Source: an uncultured Clostridia bacterium
Lineage (GTDB): Bacteria > Bacillota > Clostridia > Christensenellales > Aristaeellaceae
NCBI GenBank assembly: GCA_934647305.1
Contig: CAKUFI010000029.1
Span: 1-28,922, forward strand
Direction of reading: 5' to 3'
DNA: 28,922 nt
The position numbers and the translations under genes are program-made. The notes beneath the pieces are model-generated. The model did no database searches and was not told where the DNA came from. It saw only the letters and a program-made list of their open reading frames with translations. Shown here piece after piece: positions 1 through 6,419 of this stretch; within the stretch, counting starts at the first letter, position 1, and the number at the start of each line of letters is the position of its first letter.

Positions 1-318
1 GGCGGCGGCAAGCGGAACCGGGCCCTGCCCGGCCGCAGACTTCGGCCGCTCTGATTTATGGCGGCCGATAGTCGTCGCCAGAACCGGCGGCAGCAACCGG
101 CTCCGGGGTCTGCCCGGCCGCAGAATTCGGGAACTCTAATGTATGGTTCCCGAATTCGTCAACAGAACCGGCGGCAGCAAGCGGGACCGGGCCCTGCCCG
201 GCCGCAGACTTCGGCCGCTCTGATTTATGGCGGCCGATAGTCGTCGCCAGAACCGGCGGCAGCAACCGGCTCCGGGCCCTGCCCGGCGGCAGCAAGTGGA
301 ACCGGGCCCTGCCCGGCC
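1..318. repeat. Tandem ~85-bp palindromic repeat array (block A)
   Basis: Four head-to-tail units start near 1, 86, 170 and 255; the last is shortened and runs into the dapF ribosome binding site. Each unit opens with GGCGGCAGCAA or a close variant, then a small hairpin around CCGGGCCCTGCCCGG. Units 1-3 continue with a larger hairpin that has an 11-base loop. In units 1 and 3 the loop TCTGATTTATG is closed by TCGGCCGC/GCGGCCGA (42-49 with 61-68 in unit 1). In unit 2 the loop TCTAATGTATG is closed by the unrelated arms GAATTCGGGAAC/GTTCCCGAATTC (123-134 with 146-157, 12 perfect pairs). Open frames across the array are by-products of high GC. The array is cut by the window edge, so its full length is unknown. 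Confidence 0.9.
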
Positions 319-336
319 TTGGAAAGGAGTTACGTC

Positions 337-1137
337 ATGCGCTTTGTAAAAATGCACGGCCTGGGCAACGACTACGTGTACATGGACAGCTTCACGCAGC
401 CGCCGGTCTCGGAGCCTGAAAAGCTGTCCGTCGAGCTCTCGCGGCCGCATACCGGAATCGGCTCGGACGGCCTGATCCTGATTGAGCCCTGCGAGGGGGC
501 GGACGCGCGCATGCGCATCTTCAACGCGGACGGCAGCGAGGCGCAGATCTGCGGCAACGGCCTGCGGTGCGTGTGCAAATACCTGTACGACTTCGGCCTG
601 CGCAGGAAGGAGCGCCTGCGCGTCATGACCGGCGCGGGCCTGCGCGAGGCGGCGCTGACCGTCCAGGGCGGCAAAGTGCGCCTGGTCACGGTCGACATGG
701 GCGCGCCCGAGGTGCTGGATCGCGAAAAACGGGTGGCGGTGGACGGCGAAAACGTCCCCTTCTGCTGCGTCTCGATGGGCAATCCGCACGCCGTGACCTT
801 CTCACACTTCGTGACCGGCGAGGAACTGTCCAGGCAGGGCAGTCAGGTCGAGCGCGCCCCGCAGTTCCCCGAGCGCACCAACGTCGAGTTCTGTCGCGTG
901 GACGAGGACGGCGTGCACGTCAGCGTCTGGGAGCGCGGCAGCGGAGCCACCCTCGCCTGCGGCAGCGGCGCCTGCGCGTCTCTCGCGGCGGCGGTCGTGC
1001 TGGGCAAAAGTCCGCGCAAAAATCGCGTCATTCTCCCCGGCGGCGCGCTCACCGTCGAGTGGCGCGAGGCCGACGGGCATATCTATATGACGGGCCCCGC
1101 CACGACCGTCTTCACCGGAGAACTGGAGGAAGGCTGA
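337..1137 (+). CDS. dapF: Diaminopimelate epimerase
   Basis: Interconverts LL- and meso-diaminopimelate, the last step before meso-DAP is used for peptidoglycan and lysine. The 266-residue protein starts with the family N-terminus MRFVKMHGLGNDYVY. Both active-site cysteines are present: Cys72 in QICGNGLRC and Cys208 in LACGSGAC. Length is normal for the family. The ATG at 337 is preferred over an upstream in-frame TTG at 319 because GGAAAGGAG at 321-329 sits just before it and the conserved N-terminus begins there. The upstream repeat array runs right up to this ribosome binding site, so any promoter must lie inside the repeats or before the window. The nearest genes downstream also serve the cell wall, but a 740-bp gap separates them, so a shared operon is unlikely. 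The protein is cytosolic and needs no cofactor. Confidence 0.96.
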   Translation: MRFVKMHGLGNDYVYMDSFTQPPVSEPEKLSVELSRPHTGIGSDGLILIEPCEGADARMRIFNADGSEAQICGNGLRCVCKYLYDFGLRRKERLRVMTGAGLREAALTVQGGKVRLVTVDMGAPEVLDREKRVAVDGENVPFCCVSMGNPHAVTFSHFVTGEELSRQGSQVERAPQFPERTNVEFCRVDEDGVHVSVWERGSGATLACGSGACASLAAAVVLGKSPRKNRVILPGGALTVEWREADGHIYMTGPATTVFTGELEEG

Positions 1138-1547
1138 ACTTCCGCCCGTACCCCTCAGTCTCCTTCGGAGACAGCGCCCCTTTCAGGTGAGCCCAGACTG
1201 TCAAAAAACCCCGGAGAGCTCGAGAGGGCCGTAGCCCTTTCGAACTTTCAATCGTGCCCAGCGGCGTGTACGGTGGGCACGGGACGCTTTTTGCGCCGGA
1301 AAATCCCATTTTCCAGAGAAAAAAGCGTTTCCTTGCAGTTTTTGCGCCCGGAAATCTCTTAGATTTCAGCAAAAACTGGTGAGGGTGGCAGTGGCGGGGG
1401 AGCTTGCTTCCCCGTCCACCAGCTTGTCAAAACCTTTTTTGACAAGCTGAGCTCCCCTTTCAGGTGAGCCTTGACGCGTCCAACCGTGCCTCCCCTGAAA
1501 GGGAGGTGTTCGCGCCGCGGGCGGTGGGGTACAGGCTCAGCCTGCCC
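1138..1547. other. Gene-free, hairpin-rich intergenic stretch
   Basis: No credible gene is seen. The stretch is a string of inverted repeats: GTCTCC/GGAGAC at 1158-1172; CAGTTTTTGC/GCAAAAACTG at 1337-1378, enclosing GAAATCT/AGATTTC; a GGGGA/TCCCC hairpin at 1397-1413; and AGCTTGTCAAAA/TTTTGACAAGCT at 1421-1448. The short sequence CCCCTTTCAGGTGAGCC occurs at about 1177-1193, and nearly the same sequence recurs near 1455-1470. None of the hairpins has a clean U-run directly after it, so I do not call an intrinsic terminator for dapF. It resembles stacked intergenic repeat elements rather than one regulatory RNA. Confidence 0.6.
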
Positions 1548-1815
1548 GAGTCGGCAATGCCGACCAGTGATTTCCAGAAAATTTCTGGAAATCCACAGAC
1601 TTCGGCCGCTCTAATTTATGGCGGCCGATAGTCGTCGATAGAATGCGCGGCAGCAGGTGGAACCGGGCACTGCCCGGCGGCAGCGCCGACATGAGTTTTT
1701 CGGGGAATTCCGGAAAACCGAAGACTTCGGCCGCTCTAATTTATGGCGGCCGACAGTCGTCGTTAGACCCGGCGGCAGCAAGTGGCCGTCGGCCCTGCCG
1801 ACCGGTGCGTAAAGA
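1548..1815. repeat. Composite palindromic repeats (block B)
   Basis: Two further copies of the block A element. Stem TCGGCCGC/GCGGCCGA with loop TCTAATTTATG lies at 1602-1628 and again at 1727-1753. Each copy is preceded by a second palindrome of 12 bases, one base, 12 bases. The first (1569-1593) is perfect: GATTTCCAGAAA, A, TTTCTGGAAATC. The second (1695-1719) is imperfect (9 of 12 pairs): GTTTTTCGGGGA, A, TTCCGGAAAACC. Small GC hairpins also belong to the unit: GTCGGCAATGCCGAC near 1550-1564 and CCGGGCACTGCCCGG near 1663-1677. The block ends about 40 bp before the promoter of the hydrolase gene. Confidence 0.88.
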
Positions 1816-1829
1816 GTGCGGCAGGGGTA

Positions 1830-1858
1830 TTCCATTTTGGCGCGAAGTGCGGTATAAT
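1830..1858 (+). promoter_or_regulatory. Likely promoter of the hydrolase-murF-ddl cluster
   Basis: A perfect TATAAT lies at 1853-1858, 21 bases before the start codon. The hexamer at the right distance (TTCCAT, 1830-1835, 17-base spacer) is a poor -35 match, so the promoter may be weak or activator-dependent. The short leader leaves room only for the GGAGGAT ribosome binding site. Confidence 0.55.
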
Positions 1859-1879
1859 ATATCCTTGGAGGATAAGACA

Positions 1880-2656
1880 ATGATCTTTGAATATGGAAAG
1901 ACCAGGATATATTACGAGACGCACGGCGAAGCGGGGGAGTATCTGCTGCTGCTGCACGGCTGGGGCGGCAAGTGCGAGAGCTGGCTGCCGGTCATCCGCG
2001 ACTTTTCGGGCGCGCACCGCATACTCGTCGTGGACTTCCCGGGGCACGGCCGCTCGAGCGAGCCGGATACCCCCTGGGACGTGACCGACTACATGCGCTC
2101 GACGCTTGCGCTGCTGGACGCGCTGGGAATCCAAAAAACCGACGTCATGGCGCACTCCTTCGGCGGCCGTGTGGCGCTGCTTCTGGCCTCGACCTGCCCC
2201 GAGCGGGTGGGCAAAATGGTGCTGACTGGCTGCGCGGGCCTGCTTCCCAGGCAAGACGGCAGGCTGAGCACCCGCACCCGCCGCTATAAGCGCCTGAAGG
2301 CTTGGGTAAACAGCCCCTTTGCCCGCAAACTGCTGGGTGAGGAGCGGGTCGCCTCGCTTCAGGAATCGCTCGTCCAGCGCTACGGTTCGCCCGACTACCG
2401 CGCGCTGACCCCCTCGATGCGCCAGACCTTCAACAAGGTCATCTCGCAGGATCTGGAGCCTGTGCTGCCCAAGATTCAGGCTCCCACGCTGCTTCTCTGG
2501 GGCGAAAACGACACCGCCACCCCGCTGTGGATGGGCCAGGTCATGGAAAAAAAGATACCGGACGCGGGACTCGTGGTCCTGAAGAGCGGCGACCACTTCG
2601 CCTACCTGCACCAGTACCCCGATTTCAAGGTGATTTCCCAGCGCTTTCTGGGTTAA
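1880..2656 (+). CDS. Alpha/beta-hydrolase fold protein
   Basis: A 258-residue cytosolic enzyme of the alpha/beta-hydrolase superfamily; substrate unknown. Visible features are the oxyanion-hole strand LLLHGWGG (23-30), VVDFPGHGRS (50-59), the nucleophile elbow AHSFGG with Ser93, the acid Asp211 in WGENDTATP, and the base His239 in SGDHFAYLHQ. The order and spacing of the triad are typical of BioH/MenH/MhpC-type hydrolases. Start codon: ATG 1880 follows TTGGAGGATAAGACA; longer in-frame extensions upstream run into the palindromic repeats and are rejected. The gene ends 12 bp before the MurF-like gene, which has its own ribosome binding site, so the two are very likely co-transcribed. The cell-wall neighbours hint at, but do not prove, a role in envelope metabolism. 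Esterase, thioesterase and amidase activities are all possible. Confidence 0.9.
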   Translation: MIFEYGKTRIYYETHGEAGEYLLLLHGWGGKCESWLPVIRDFSGAHRILVVDFPGHGRSSEPDTPWDVTDYMRSTLALLDALGIQKTDVMAHSFGGRVALLLASTCPERVGKMVLTGCAGLLPRQDGRLSTRTRRYKRLKAWVNSPFARKLLGEERVASLQESLVQRYGSPDYRALTPSMRQTFNKVISQDLEPVLPKIQAPTLLLWGENDTATPLWMGQVMEKKIPDAGLVVLKSGDHFAYLHQYPDFKVISQRFLG

Positions 2657-2668
2657 CGGAGGGATTGC

Positions 2669-4261
2669 ATGGACTTATTCATCGCCGTCGTGGTGGCGCT
2701 GGTGTGCGCCTACGAGGCTCGGTTTTACCTGCACATGCTGCAGCTGGAAAGCTATCAGCTGGACGGCTACCTGCGCTATCTCAAGCGCAACGGCGGCCGC
2801 ATGGCGGACAGCACGATCGTCATCGGCGCGGGCGCGCTGATCCTGCATTACCTGCTGTCGCTGCTGGGCTGGCTGATTTTCAAGAAGGCCGACCTGTTCG
2901 TGGGCAGGCTGATCACGCTCGCCGCCTTCGCCGCGCTGGCCTGGGCGCTCGATCAGCGGCTGCATAAGCAGAAGCAGAAAAAGCCCATGGCCTTCACCCC
3001 GCGCATGAAGCGGCTGTACGCCTGCCTGGCGGTCATCTGCCTGGCCGGCTCGCTCATACTGTGGGCGCTGGGCGTGCCGCCCTATCCGCTGTTTATCGCG
3101 GTGCCCTACCTGGCGCTGGCGGCGGGCTACCTGATGCAGCCGGTCGAAAACCGCATCAACGAGGGCTTCAAGAAGCAGGCGCGCGCCATCTTGAAGCAGC
3201 GCGACGACCTGATTAAAATCGGCATCACTGGCAGCTACGGCAAGACCTCGACCAAGTTCATACTGGCCGCGATCCTGTCTGAAAGGTTCCGCGTCCTGGC
3301 CACGCCCGCCAGCTTCAACACGCCGATGGGCCTGACCCGCGTCATCCGCGAGCAGTTGGATAACACGCATCAGATTTTCCTGGCCGAGATGGGCGCGCGC
3401 CACGTGGGCGACATCAGGGAGCTGGTCGATCTGGTGCACCCGACGATCGGCCTGATAACCAGCGTCGGCCCGCAGCACCTTGAAACCTTCCACGACATCG
3501 AAATCGTCGCGAATACTAAGTTCGAGCTCATCGAGGGCGTGACCGAGGCAAACGGCATGGCCTTCTTCTCGATGGACAACGGCTGGGTGAGCAAGCTCTA
3601 CGACCGGGCAACCTGCAAAAAGTTCGCCGCCGGGCTTCAGGGCACAAACCTCGACATGCGCGCCGACGACATCACGGTCGGCCCCTCCGGCTCGCAGTTT
3701 ATCCTGCGAAACGCCTTTGGCGAGACGGTCAAGTGCACGACGCGCCTGCTGGGGCGGCATAACATTCAGAACATCGTCCTCGCGGCCTGCTGCGCCGAAA
3801 AGCTGGGCATGAGCATGCCTGAAATCGCGCGCGGCATCGCCCGCATCAAGCCGGTCGAGCACCGGCTGCAGCTCATCCCCTCCTCGAACGGCACCACCAT
3901 CATCGACGACGCCTTCAACTCCAACCCATCCGGCGCAAAGGCCGCCATGGAGGTGCTCGCGGGCTTCCCGGGCAGGCACATCGTCATCACCCCCGGCATG
4001 GTCGAGCAGGGCGAGGGCGAGGCCGAAATCAACCGCGAATTCGGCCGGCAGATGGCCGCGGCGGCAAACGTCGCCATCCTGGTGGGCAAAAAGCGCAGCG
4101 AGCCCATTCGCGCCGGTCTGATCGAGGCCGGCATGCGCGAGGACAGCATCCATGTGGCCGCCTCCCTGGAGGAGGCGACGGGCATACTGGCCAGGGTCAG
4201 CGCGCCGGGCGACGTGGTGCTGTTTGAAAACGATCTTCCGGACAACTATAACGAACTGTAA
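2669..4261 (+). CDS. murF: Membrane-anchored MurF-like Mur ligase
   Basis: Probably joins D-Ala-D-Ala to UDP-MurNAc-tripeptide, using ATP. The 530-residue protein has about 180 extra residues before the catalytic core, and these hold roughly five hydrophobic segments: about 2-20, 50-72, 77-97, 113-135 and 137-156. The P-loop GSYGKTSTK is at 188-196, followed by Mur ligase central and C-terminal features: NTPMGLTRVI, LLGRHNIQN and the DDAFNSNPSG motif. The next gene is a D-Ala-D-Ala ligase, which makes the dipeptide a MurF would use; this supports the call. MurF enzymes of model bacteria are soluble, so the membrane domain is unusual. It resembles clostridial Mur-ligase-family proteins, and another Mur ligase role cannot be excluded. 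The ATG at 2669 follows a GGAGG at a good distance. Confidence 0.85.
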   Translation: MDLFIAVVVALVCAYEARFYLHMLQLESYQLDGYLRYLKRNGGRMADSTIVIGAGALILHYLLSLLGWLIFKKADLFVGRLITLAAFAALAWALDQRLHKQKQKKPMAFTPRMKRLYACLAVICLAGSLILWALGVPPYPLFIAVPYLALAAGYLMQPVENRINEGFKKQARAILKQRDDLIKIGITGSYGKTSTKFILAAILSERFRVLATPASFNTPMGLTRVIREQLDNTHQIFLAEMGARHVGDIRELVDLVHPTIGLITSVGPQHLETFHDIEIVANTKFELIEGVTEANGMAFFSMDNGWVSKLYDRATCKKFAAGLQGTNLDMRADDITVGPSGSQFILRNAFGETVKCTTRLLGRHNIQNIVLAACCAEKLGMSMPEIARGIARIKPVEHRLQLIPSSNGTTIIDDAFNSNPSGAKAAMEVLAGFPGRHIVITPGMVEQGEGEAEINREFGRQMAAAANVAILVGKKRSEPIRAGLIEAGMREDSIHVAASLEEATGILARVSAPGDVVLFENDLPDNYNEL

Positions 4262-4294
4262 GCCGCGGCAGGCGACAGGATAGGAGGTCTTCCC

Positions 4295-5485
4295 ATGATC
4301 AATCTGGCAGTGGTATTCGGCAGCAAAACCTGCGAGCACGACGTGTCGATCGTGTCCGGTCTTCAGGCGGTCACTGCGGCGGAAAAGGGCAATTATCACG
4401 TGGTGCCGCTCTACATCGCGCGGGACGGCAACTGGTATATCGGCGAGAAGCTCAAGGACGTGCGCTTCTACGAGCACTTTGACCCCGCCCAGGTGACGCG
4501 CGTGCAGCCGGTCGCCGAAAAGGGCAAGCTGCAGCTGACCGAGTATCAGGACGCGGAAAAGCTGCTGGTCTTCAAAAAGGCGCACCACGTGTTGGAGAGC
4601 ATCGACGTGGTGATGCCCGTGATGCACGGCATGAACGGCGAGGACGGCACGCTGCAGGGCCTGCTCGAGCTGTGGAACGTGCCCTACACCAGCGCGGGCG
4701 TGCTGGGCTGCGCGGTCGGCATGGATAAGATCGCGATGAAGATGCTGTTCCGCGGCTGCGGCTTCCCCGTGCTGGAGGATACATGGATCGACCGCGTGGA
4801 CTGGGCCAACGACCGCGACGCGGTGATCGCCCGCTGCGAGGAAAAGCTGCCCTACCCGATGTTCGTCAAGCCCGCCAACCTGGGCTCCTCGATCGGCATC
4901 AGCCGCGCCAACGACCGCGAGGGCCTGATCCGCGCCATCGACATCGCCGTCAACTACGACCGCCGCGTGCTGATCGAGAGAGGCGTGAAGGACATTCAGG
5001 AGGTCAACTGCTCCGCCCTGGGCTACGGCGCCGAGGTGCTGGTCTCCGAGACCGAAATGCCCCTGCGCTGGGACGACGCGGAGCTGCTGGACTTCAACAA
5101 GAAGTACCTCTCCGGCAGCAAGGGCACAAAGGGCATGCAGTCGCTGCAGCGCCGCATCCCCGCCCCCATCAAGCCCGAGCAGATGAAGATGGTGCTCCAG
5201 CTCACCGAGGACGTCTTCCGCGCGCTGGACATGAAGGGCGTCTGCCGCATCGACTACATCATCGACCAGGCAGATGACAAGGTCTACGTGGGCGAGATCA
5301 ACTGCATCCCCGGCTCGCTGGCCTTCTACCTCTGGGAGCCCAAGGGCCTCTCTTTCACCCAGCTGGTCGACAAGATGGTCGAGTACGCCCTGCGCGCGCA
5401 CGCCGACAAGAACCAGAGCACCTTCACCTTCGATTCCAGCATCCTGCAGAACATCGGACGCGGCGTCAAGGGCGCGAAGGGCTGA
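4295..5485 (+). CDS. ddl: D-alanine--D-alanine ligase family protein
   Basis: An ATP-grasp ligase of 396 residues that condenses two D-alanines for the peptidoglycan stem. The N-terminal domain has VVFGSKTCEHDVSIVSG and VMPVMHGMNGEDGTLQGLLE. The ATP-grasp core follows with PMFVKPANLGSSIGIS and QEVNCSALG. The metal-binding end is GEINCIPGSLAFYLWEPKGLSF, where the Asn of the usual E-x-N is kept. The 34-bp gap from the MurF-like gene contains AGGAGG, so the pair is probably translated from one mRNA. The protein is longer than the classic ~305-365-residue enzymes and carries an extended loop around 265-290 (DFNKKYLSGSKGTKG). D-Ala-D-Lac or D-Ala-D-Ser specificity cannot be decided by eye; no vanH- or vanX-like neighbour is present, so normal D-Ala-D-Ala synthesis is most likely. 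Confidence 0.93.
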   Translation: MINLAVVFGSKTCEHDVSIVSGLQAVTAAEKGNYHVVPLYIARDGNWYIGEKLKDVRFYEHFDPAQVTRVQPVAEKGKLQLTEYQDAEKLLVFKKAHHVLESIDVVMPVMHGMNGEDGTLQGLLELWNVPYTSAGVLGCAVGMDKIAMKMLFRGCGFPVLEDTWIDRVDWANDRDAVIARCEEKLPYPMFVKPANLGSSIGISRANDREGLIRAIDIAVNYDRRVLIERGVKDIQEVNCSALGYGAEVLVSETEMPLRWDDAELLDFNKKYLSGSKGTKGMQSLQRRIPAPIKPEQMKMVLQLTEDVFRALDMKGVCRIDYIIDQADDKVYVGEINCIPGSLAFYLWEPKGLSFTQLVDKMVEYALRAHADKNQSTFTFDSSILQNIGRGVKGAKG

Positions 5486-5492
5486 CACAATC

Positions 5493-5526
5493 AAAAACGC
5501 CCCGGTTGTCTTTTCAGGCAGCCGGG
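5493..5526 (-). terminator. Terminator of toxin module copy 1 (- strand)
   Basis: CCCGGTTG (5501-5508) pairs with CAGCCGGG (5519-5526), with one G-U pair on the + reading. Read on the - strand the stem is followed by GCGTTTTTGATT, a good U-run. It would end the leftward toxin transcript after it has crossed the whole antitoxin RNA region. It may also insulate ddl from the module. Confidence 0.6.
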
Positions 5527-5563
5527 ACGTATCTTTACACCGAAGAAAATTTCTATCTGCCAG

Positions 5564-5592
5564 TTGACAGCGCTTTTCCCCGGTGTTATAAT
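5564..5592 (+). promoter_or_regulatory. Antitoxin RNA promoter, copy 1
   Basis: Perfect consensus: TTGACA at 5564-5569, a 17-base spacer, TATAAT at 5587-5592. Predicted transcription start is near 5599. A promoter this strong with no coding gene after it points to a small RNA. Confidence 0.88.
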
Positions 5593-5598
5593 GTCCTC

Positions 5599-5690
5599 AG
5601 GAAGGGATGACGCTGTCCGGAGGCTTCTCCCCTCTGAATTAGGGTTGAGCCGCCACTCAGTTAGCGCTGGATGGCGGCATTGCTTTTATT
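5599..5690 (+). ncRNA. Predicted antitoxin small RNA, copy 1
   Basis: About 90 nt, running from a consensus promoter to an intrinsic terminator. The terminator stem is GCCGCCA (5649-5655) with TGGCGGC (5672-5678), followed by the U-rich ATTGCTTTTATTT. No ribosome binding site with an open frame is seen. Its 3' end overlaps the last codons of the toxin gene on the other strand, and it lies entirely under the toxin transcript's expected 3' tail. This is the arrangement of txpA/RatA and bsrG/SR4 in Bacillus subtilis. It should act by base pairing with the toxin mRNA to promote its decay or block translation. The start and end are predictions, good to a few bases. Confidence 0.75.
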
Positions 5691-5784
5691 TCTTCTTATT
5701 ATTGAGACCGCGACCAAACTGGATCGCTTTCAATACAAGAGATGCAATCATAATGACCACAGAGACAATCTCGAAGTCAGTCAT
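5686..5784 (-). CDS. Type I toxin, 32-residue membrane peptide (copy 1)
   Basis: The peptide begins MTDFEIVSVVIMIASLVLKA, followed by a basic tail ending NNKKK. It has one hydrophobic helix (about residues 6-20), as in Hol_Tox/TxpA-like type I toxins that insert into the membrane. AAAGGAGGTGAGATC gives an excellent ribosome binding site before the ATG at 5784. In the leader, CACCTC (+ strand positions 5816-5821) can pair with the GAGGTG that carries the ribosome binding site (5790-5795), so translation is probably restrained by RNA structure. It is expressed from a consensus promoter at 5877-5905 with a leader of about 85 nt. The family call rests on the MTD[YF]E start, the small size, the context and the opposing RNA; toxicity is inferred. 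Confidence 0.78.
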   Translation of the reverse strand: MTDFEIVSVVIMIASLVLKAIQFGRGLNNKKK

Positions 5785-5876
5785 GATCTCACCTCCTTTG
5801 CCTTGGTATGCATCAGAGGTGAAAAGCCAAGCGCCATCTATTTCCTTCCGTTGGGAAGTCAGAGACTTCGCCTGTG

Positions 5877-5905
5877 ATTATAGCATGTGAATCTGAAAAT
5901 GTCAA
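5877..5905 (-). promoter_or_regulatory. Toxin promoter, copy 1
   Basis: On the - strand: TTGACA (5905-5900), a 17-base spacer, TATAAT (5882-5877). The match is perfect and the predicted start is near 5870. Confidence 0.88.
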
Positions 5906-5910
5906 TAAAC

Positions 5911-5939
5911 AATCCCGGCCGCCGATGAGAGCAGCCGGG
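5911..5939 (-). terminator. Hairpin between the two toxin modules
   Basis: CCCGGC (5914-5919) pairs with GCCGGG (5934-5939); GC/GC continues the stem after one mismatch. On the - strand it is followed by ATTGTTTATT, a modest U-rich tract. It probably ends the copy 2 toxin transcript. Confidence 0.5.
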
Positions 5940-5976
5940 ACGTATCCTTACACCGAAGAAAAATTCTCTCTGCCAG

Positions 5977-6005
5977 TTGACAGCGCTTTTCCCCGGTGTT
6001 ATAAT
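5977..6005 (+). promoter_or_regulatory. Antitoxin RNA promoter, copy 2
   Basis: TTGACA at 5977-5982, a 17-base spacer, TATAAT at 6000-6005. The spacer sequence is identical to copy 1. Confidence 0.88.
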
Positions 6006-6011
6006 GTCCTC

Positions 6012-6101
6012 AGGAAGGGATGACGCTTTTGGTGAGGCTTCTTCCCCTCTATAGAGTGGGAGCCGCCAACCTGTTTGCGCTCGATGGCGGCTTAGTTTTT
6101 A
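6012..6101 (+). ncRNA. Predicted antitoxin small RNA, copy 2
   Basis: About 90 nt from a consensus promoter to the stem GCCGCCA (6062-6068)/TGGCGGC (6085-6091), followed by TTAGTTTTTA. The first ~23 bases and the terminator stem match copy 1, while the middle and the terminator loop differ. The RNA could therefore recognise its own toxin mRNA over the other copy. Its end overlaps the last codon of toxin copy 2. Confidence 0.74.
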
Positions 6102-6182
6102 GCCTTTGTGGTTCATCTGATGAATAGTGAAGCACAAAGTGATCATCATGAGAACAATCACGAGCAGCTCGTAATCGGTCAT
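6099..6182 (-). CDS. Type I toxin, 27-residue membrane peptide (copy 2)
   Basis: The peptide begins MTDYELLVIVLMMITLCFTI, followed by HQMNHKG. It has one hydrophobic helix (about 6-20) and a short polar tail. The MTDYExL start is typical of the putative holin-like toxin family (Hol_Tox), and copy 2 fits that pattern better than copy 1. The ribosome binding site AAGGAGG lies before ATG 6182. It is directly masked by CCTCCTT four bases upstream on the mRNA (seven pairs, four-base loop), a tighter mask than in copy 1. The peptide shares little beyond its start with copy 1, although the promoters are nearly the same. Membrane toxicity is inferred from family and layout. Confidence 0.8.
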   Translation of the reverse strand: MTDYELLVIVLMMITLCFTIHQMNHKG

Positions 6183-6266
6183 AGCGATCACCTCCTTGGT
6201 AAAGGAGGGGGCAAAGCCAAGCGCCATCTATTTCCTTCCGTTGGGAAGTCAGAGACTTCGCCTGTG

Positions 6267-6295
6267 ATTATAGCATGTGAATATGAAAATGTCAA
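6267..6295 (-). promoter_or_regulatory. Toxin promoter, copy 2
   Basis: On the - strand: TTGACA (6295-6290), a 17-base spacer, TATAAT (6272-6267). It is nearly identical to the copy 1 toxin promoter. Predicted start near 6260, leader about 78 nt. Confidence 0.88.
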
Positions 6296-6419
6296 TAAAC
6301 AATCCCGACCGCCGATGAGAGCTGCCGGGACGCTTTATTTTGACCCACTGCGGGCCGAAAACGCGGCGATTTTGTCCTCCTGGAAGCGGCGCCATGCGAC
6401 ATGGCCCGGTTTTTGACCG

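Larger units (their letters stand above)
5512..6330. repeat. Tandem duplication of a type I toxin-antitoxin module
   Basis: Two ~400-bp copies lie side by side. The + strand -35 boxes are 413 bp apart (5564 and 5977) and the - strand -10 boxes 390 bp apart (5877 and 6267). The promoter-proximal sequences on both sides are nearly identical between copies. The toxin coding parts have diverged strongly. Related CCCGG...CCGGG hairpins border the copies at 5501-5526, 5914-5939 and 6304-6329. This pattern indicates duplication followed by divergence of the toxins under conserved expression signals. Confidence 0.85.

Noticed and set aside
1..318. CRISPR-like array
   Set aside because: Unit period is ~85 bp, the unique spacers expected between short direct repeats are absent, the units contain internal palindromes, and no cas gene is present.
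1138..1880. tRNA or other classical RNA gene in the large gap after dapF
   Set aside because: I found no cloverleaf, T-loop or known riboswitch core; the stretch consists of inverted repeats.
4295..5485. Vancomycin-type D-Ala-D-Lac ligase
   Set aside because: The protein is divergent, but no vanH, vanX or vanRS-like gene is nearby, and the pairing with a MurF-like gene fits ordinary wall synthesis.
2675..5494. Very long open frame (939 codons) on the - strand opposite the murF-like and ddl genes
   Set aside because: It mirrors two well-supported genes on the + strand, has a low-complexity His/Ala/Asp/Arg-rich composition typical of antisense frames in GC-rich DNA, and has no ribosome binding site.
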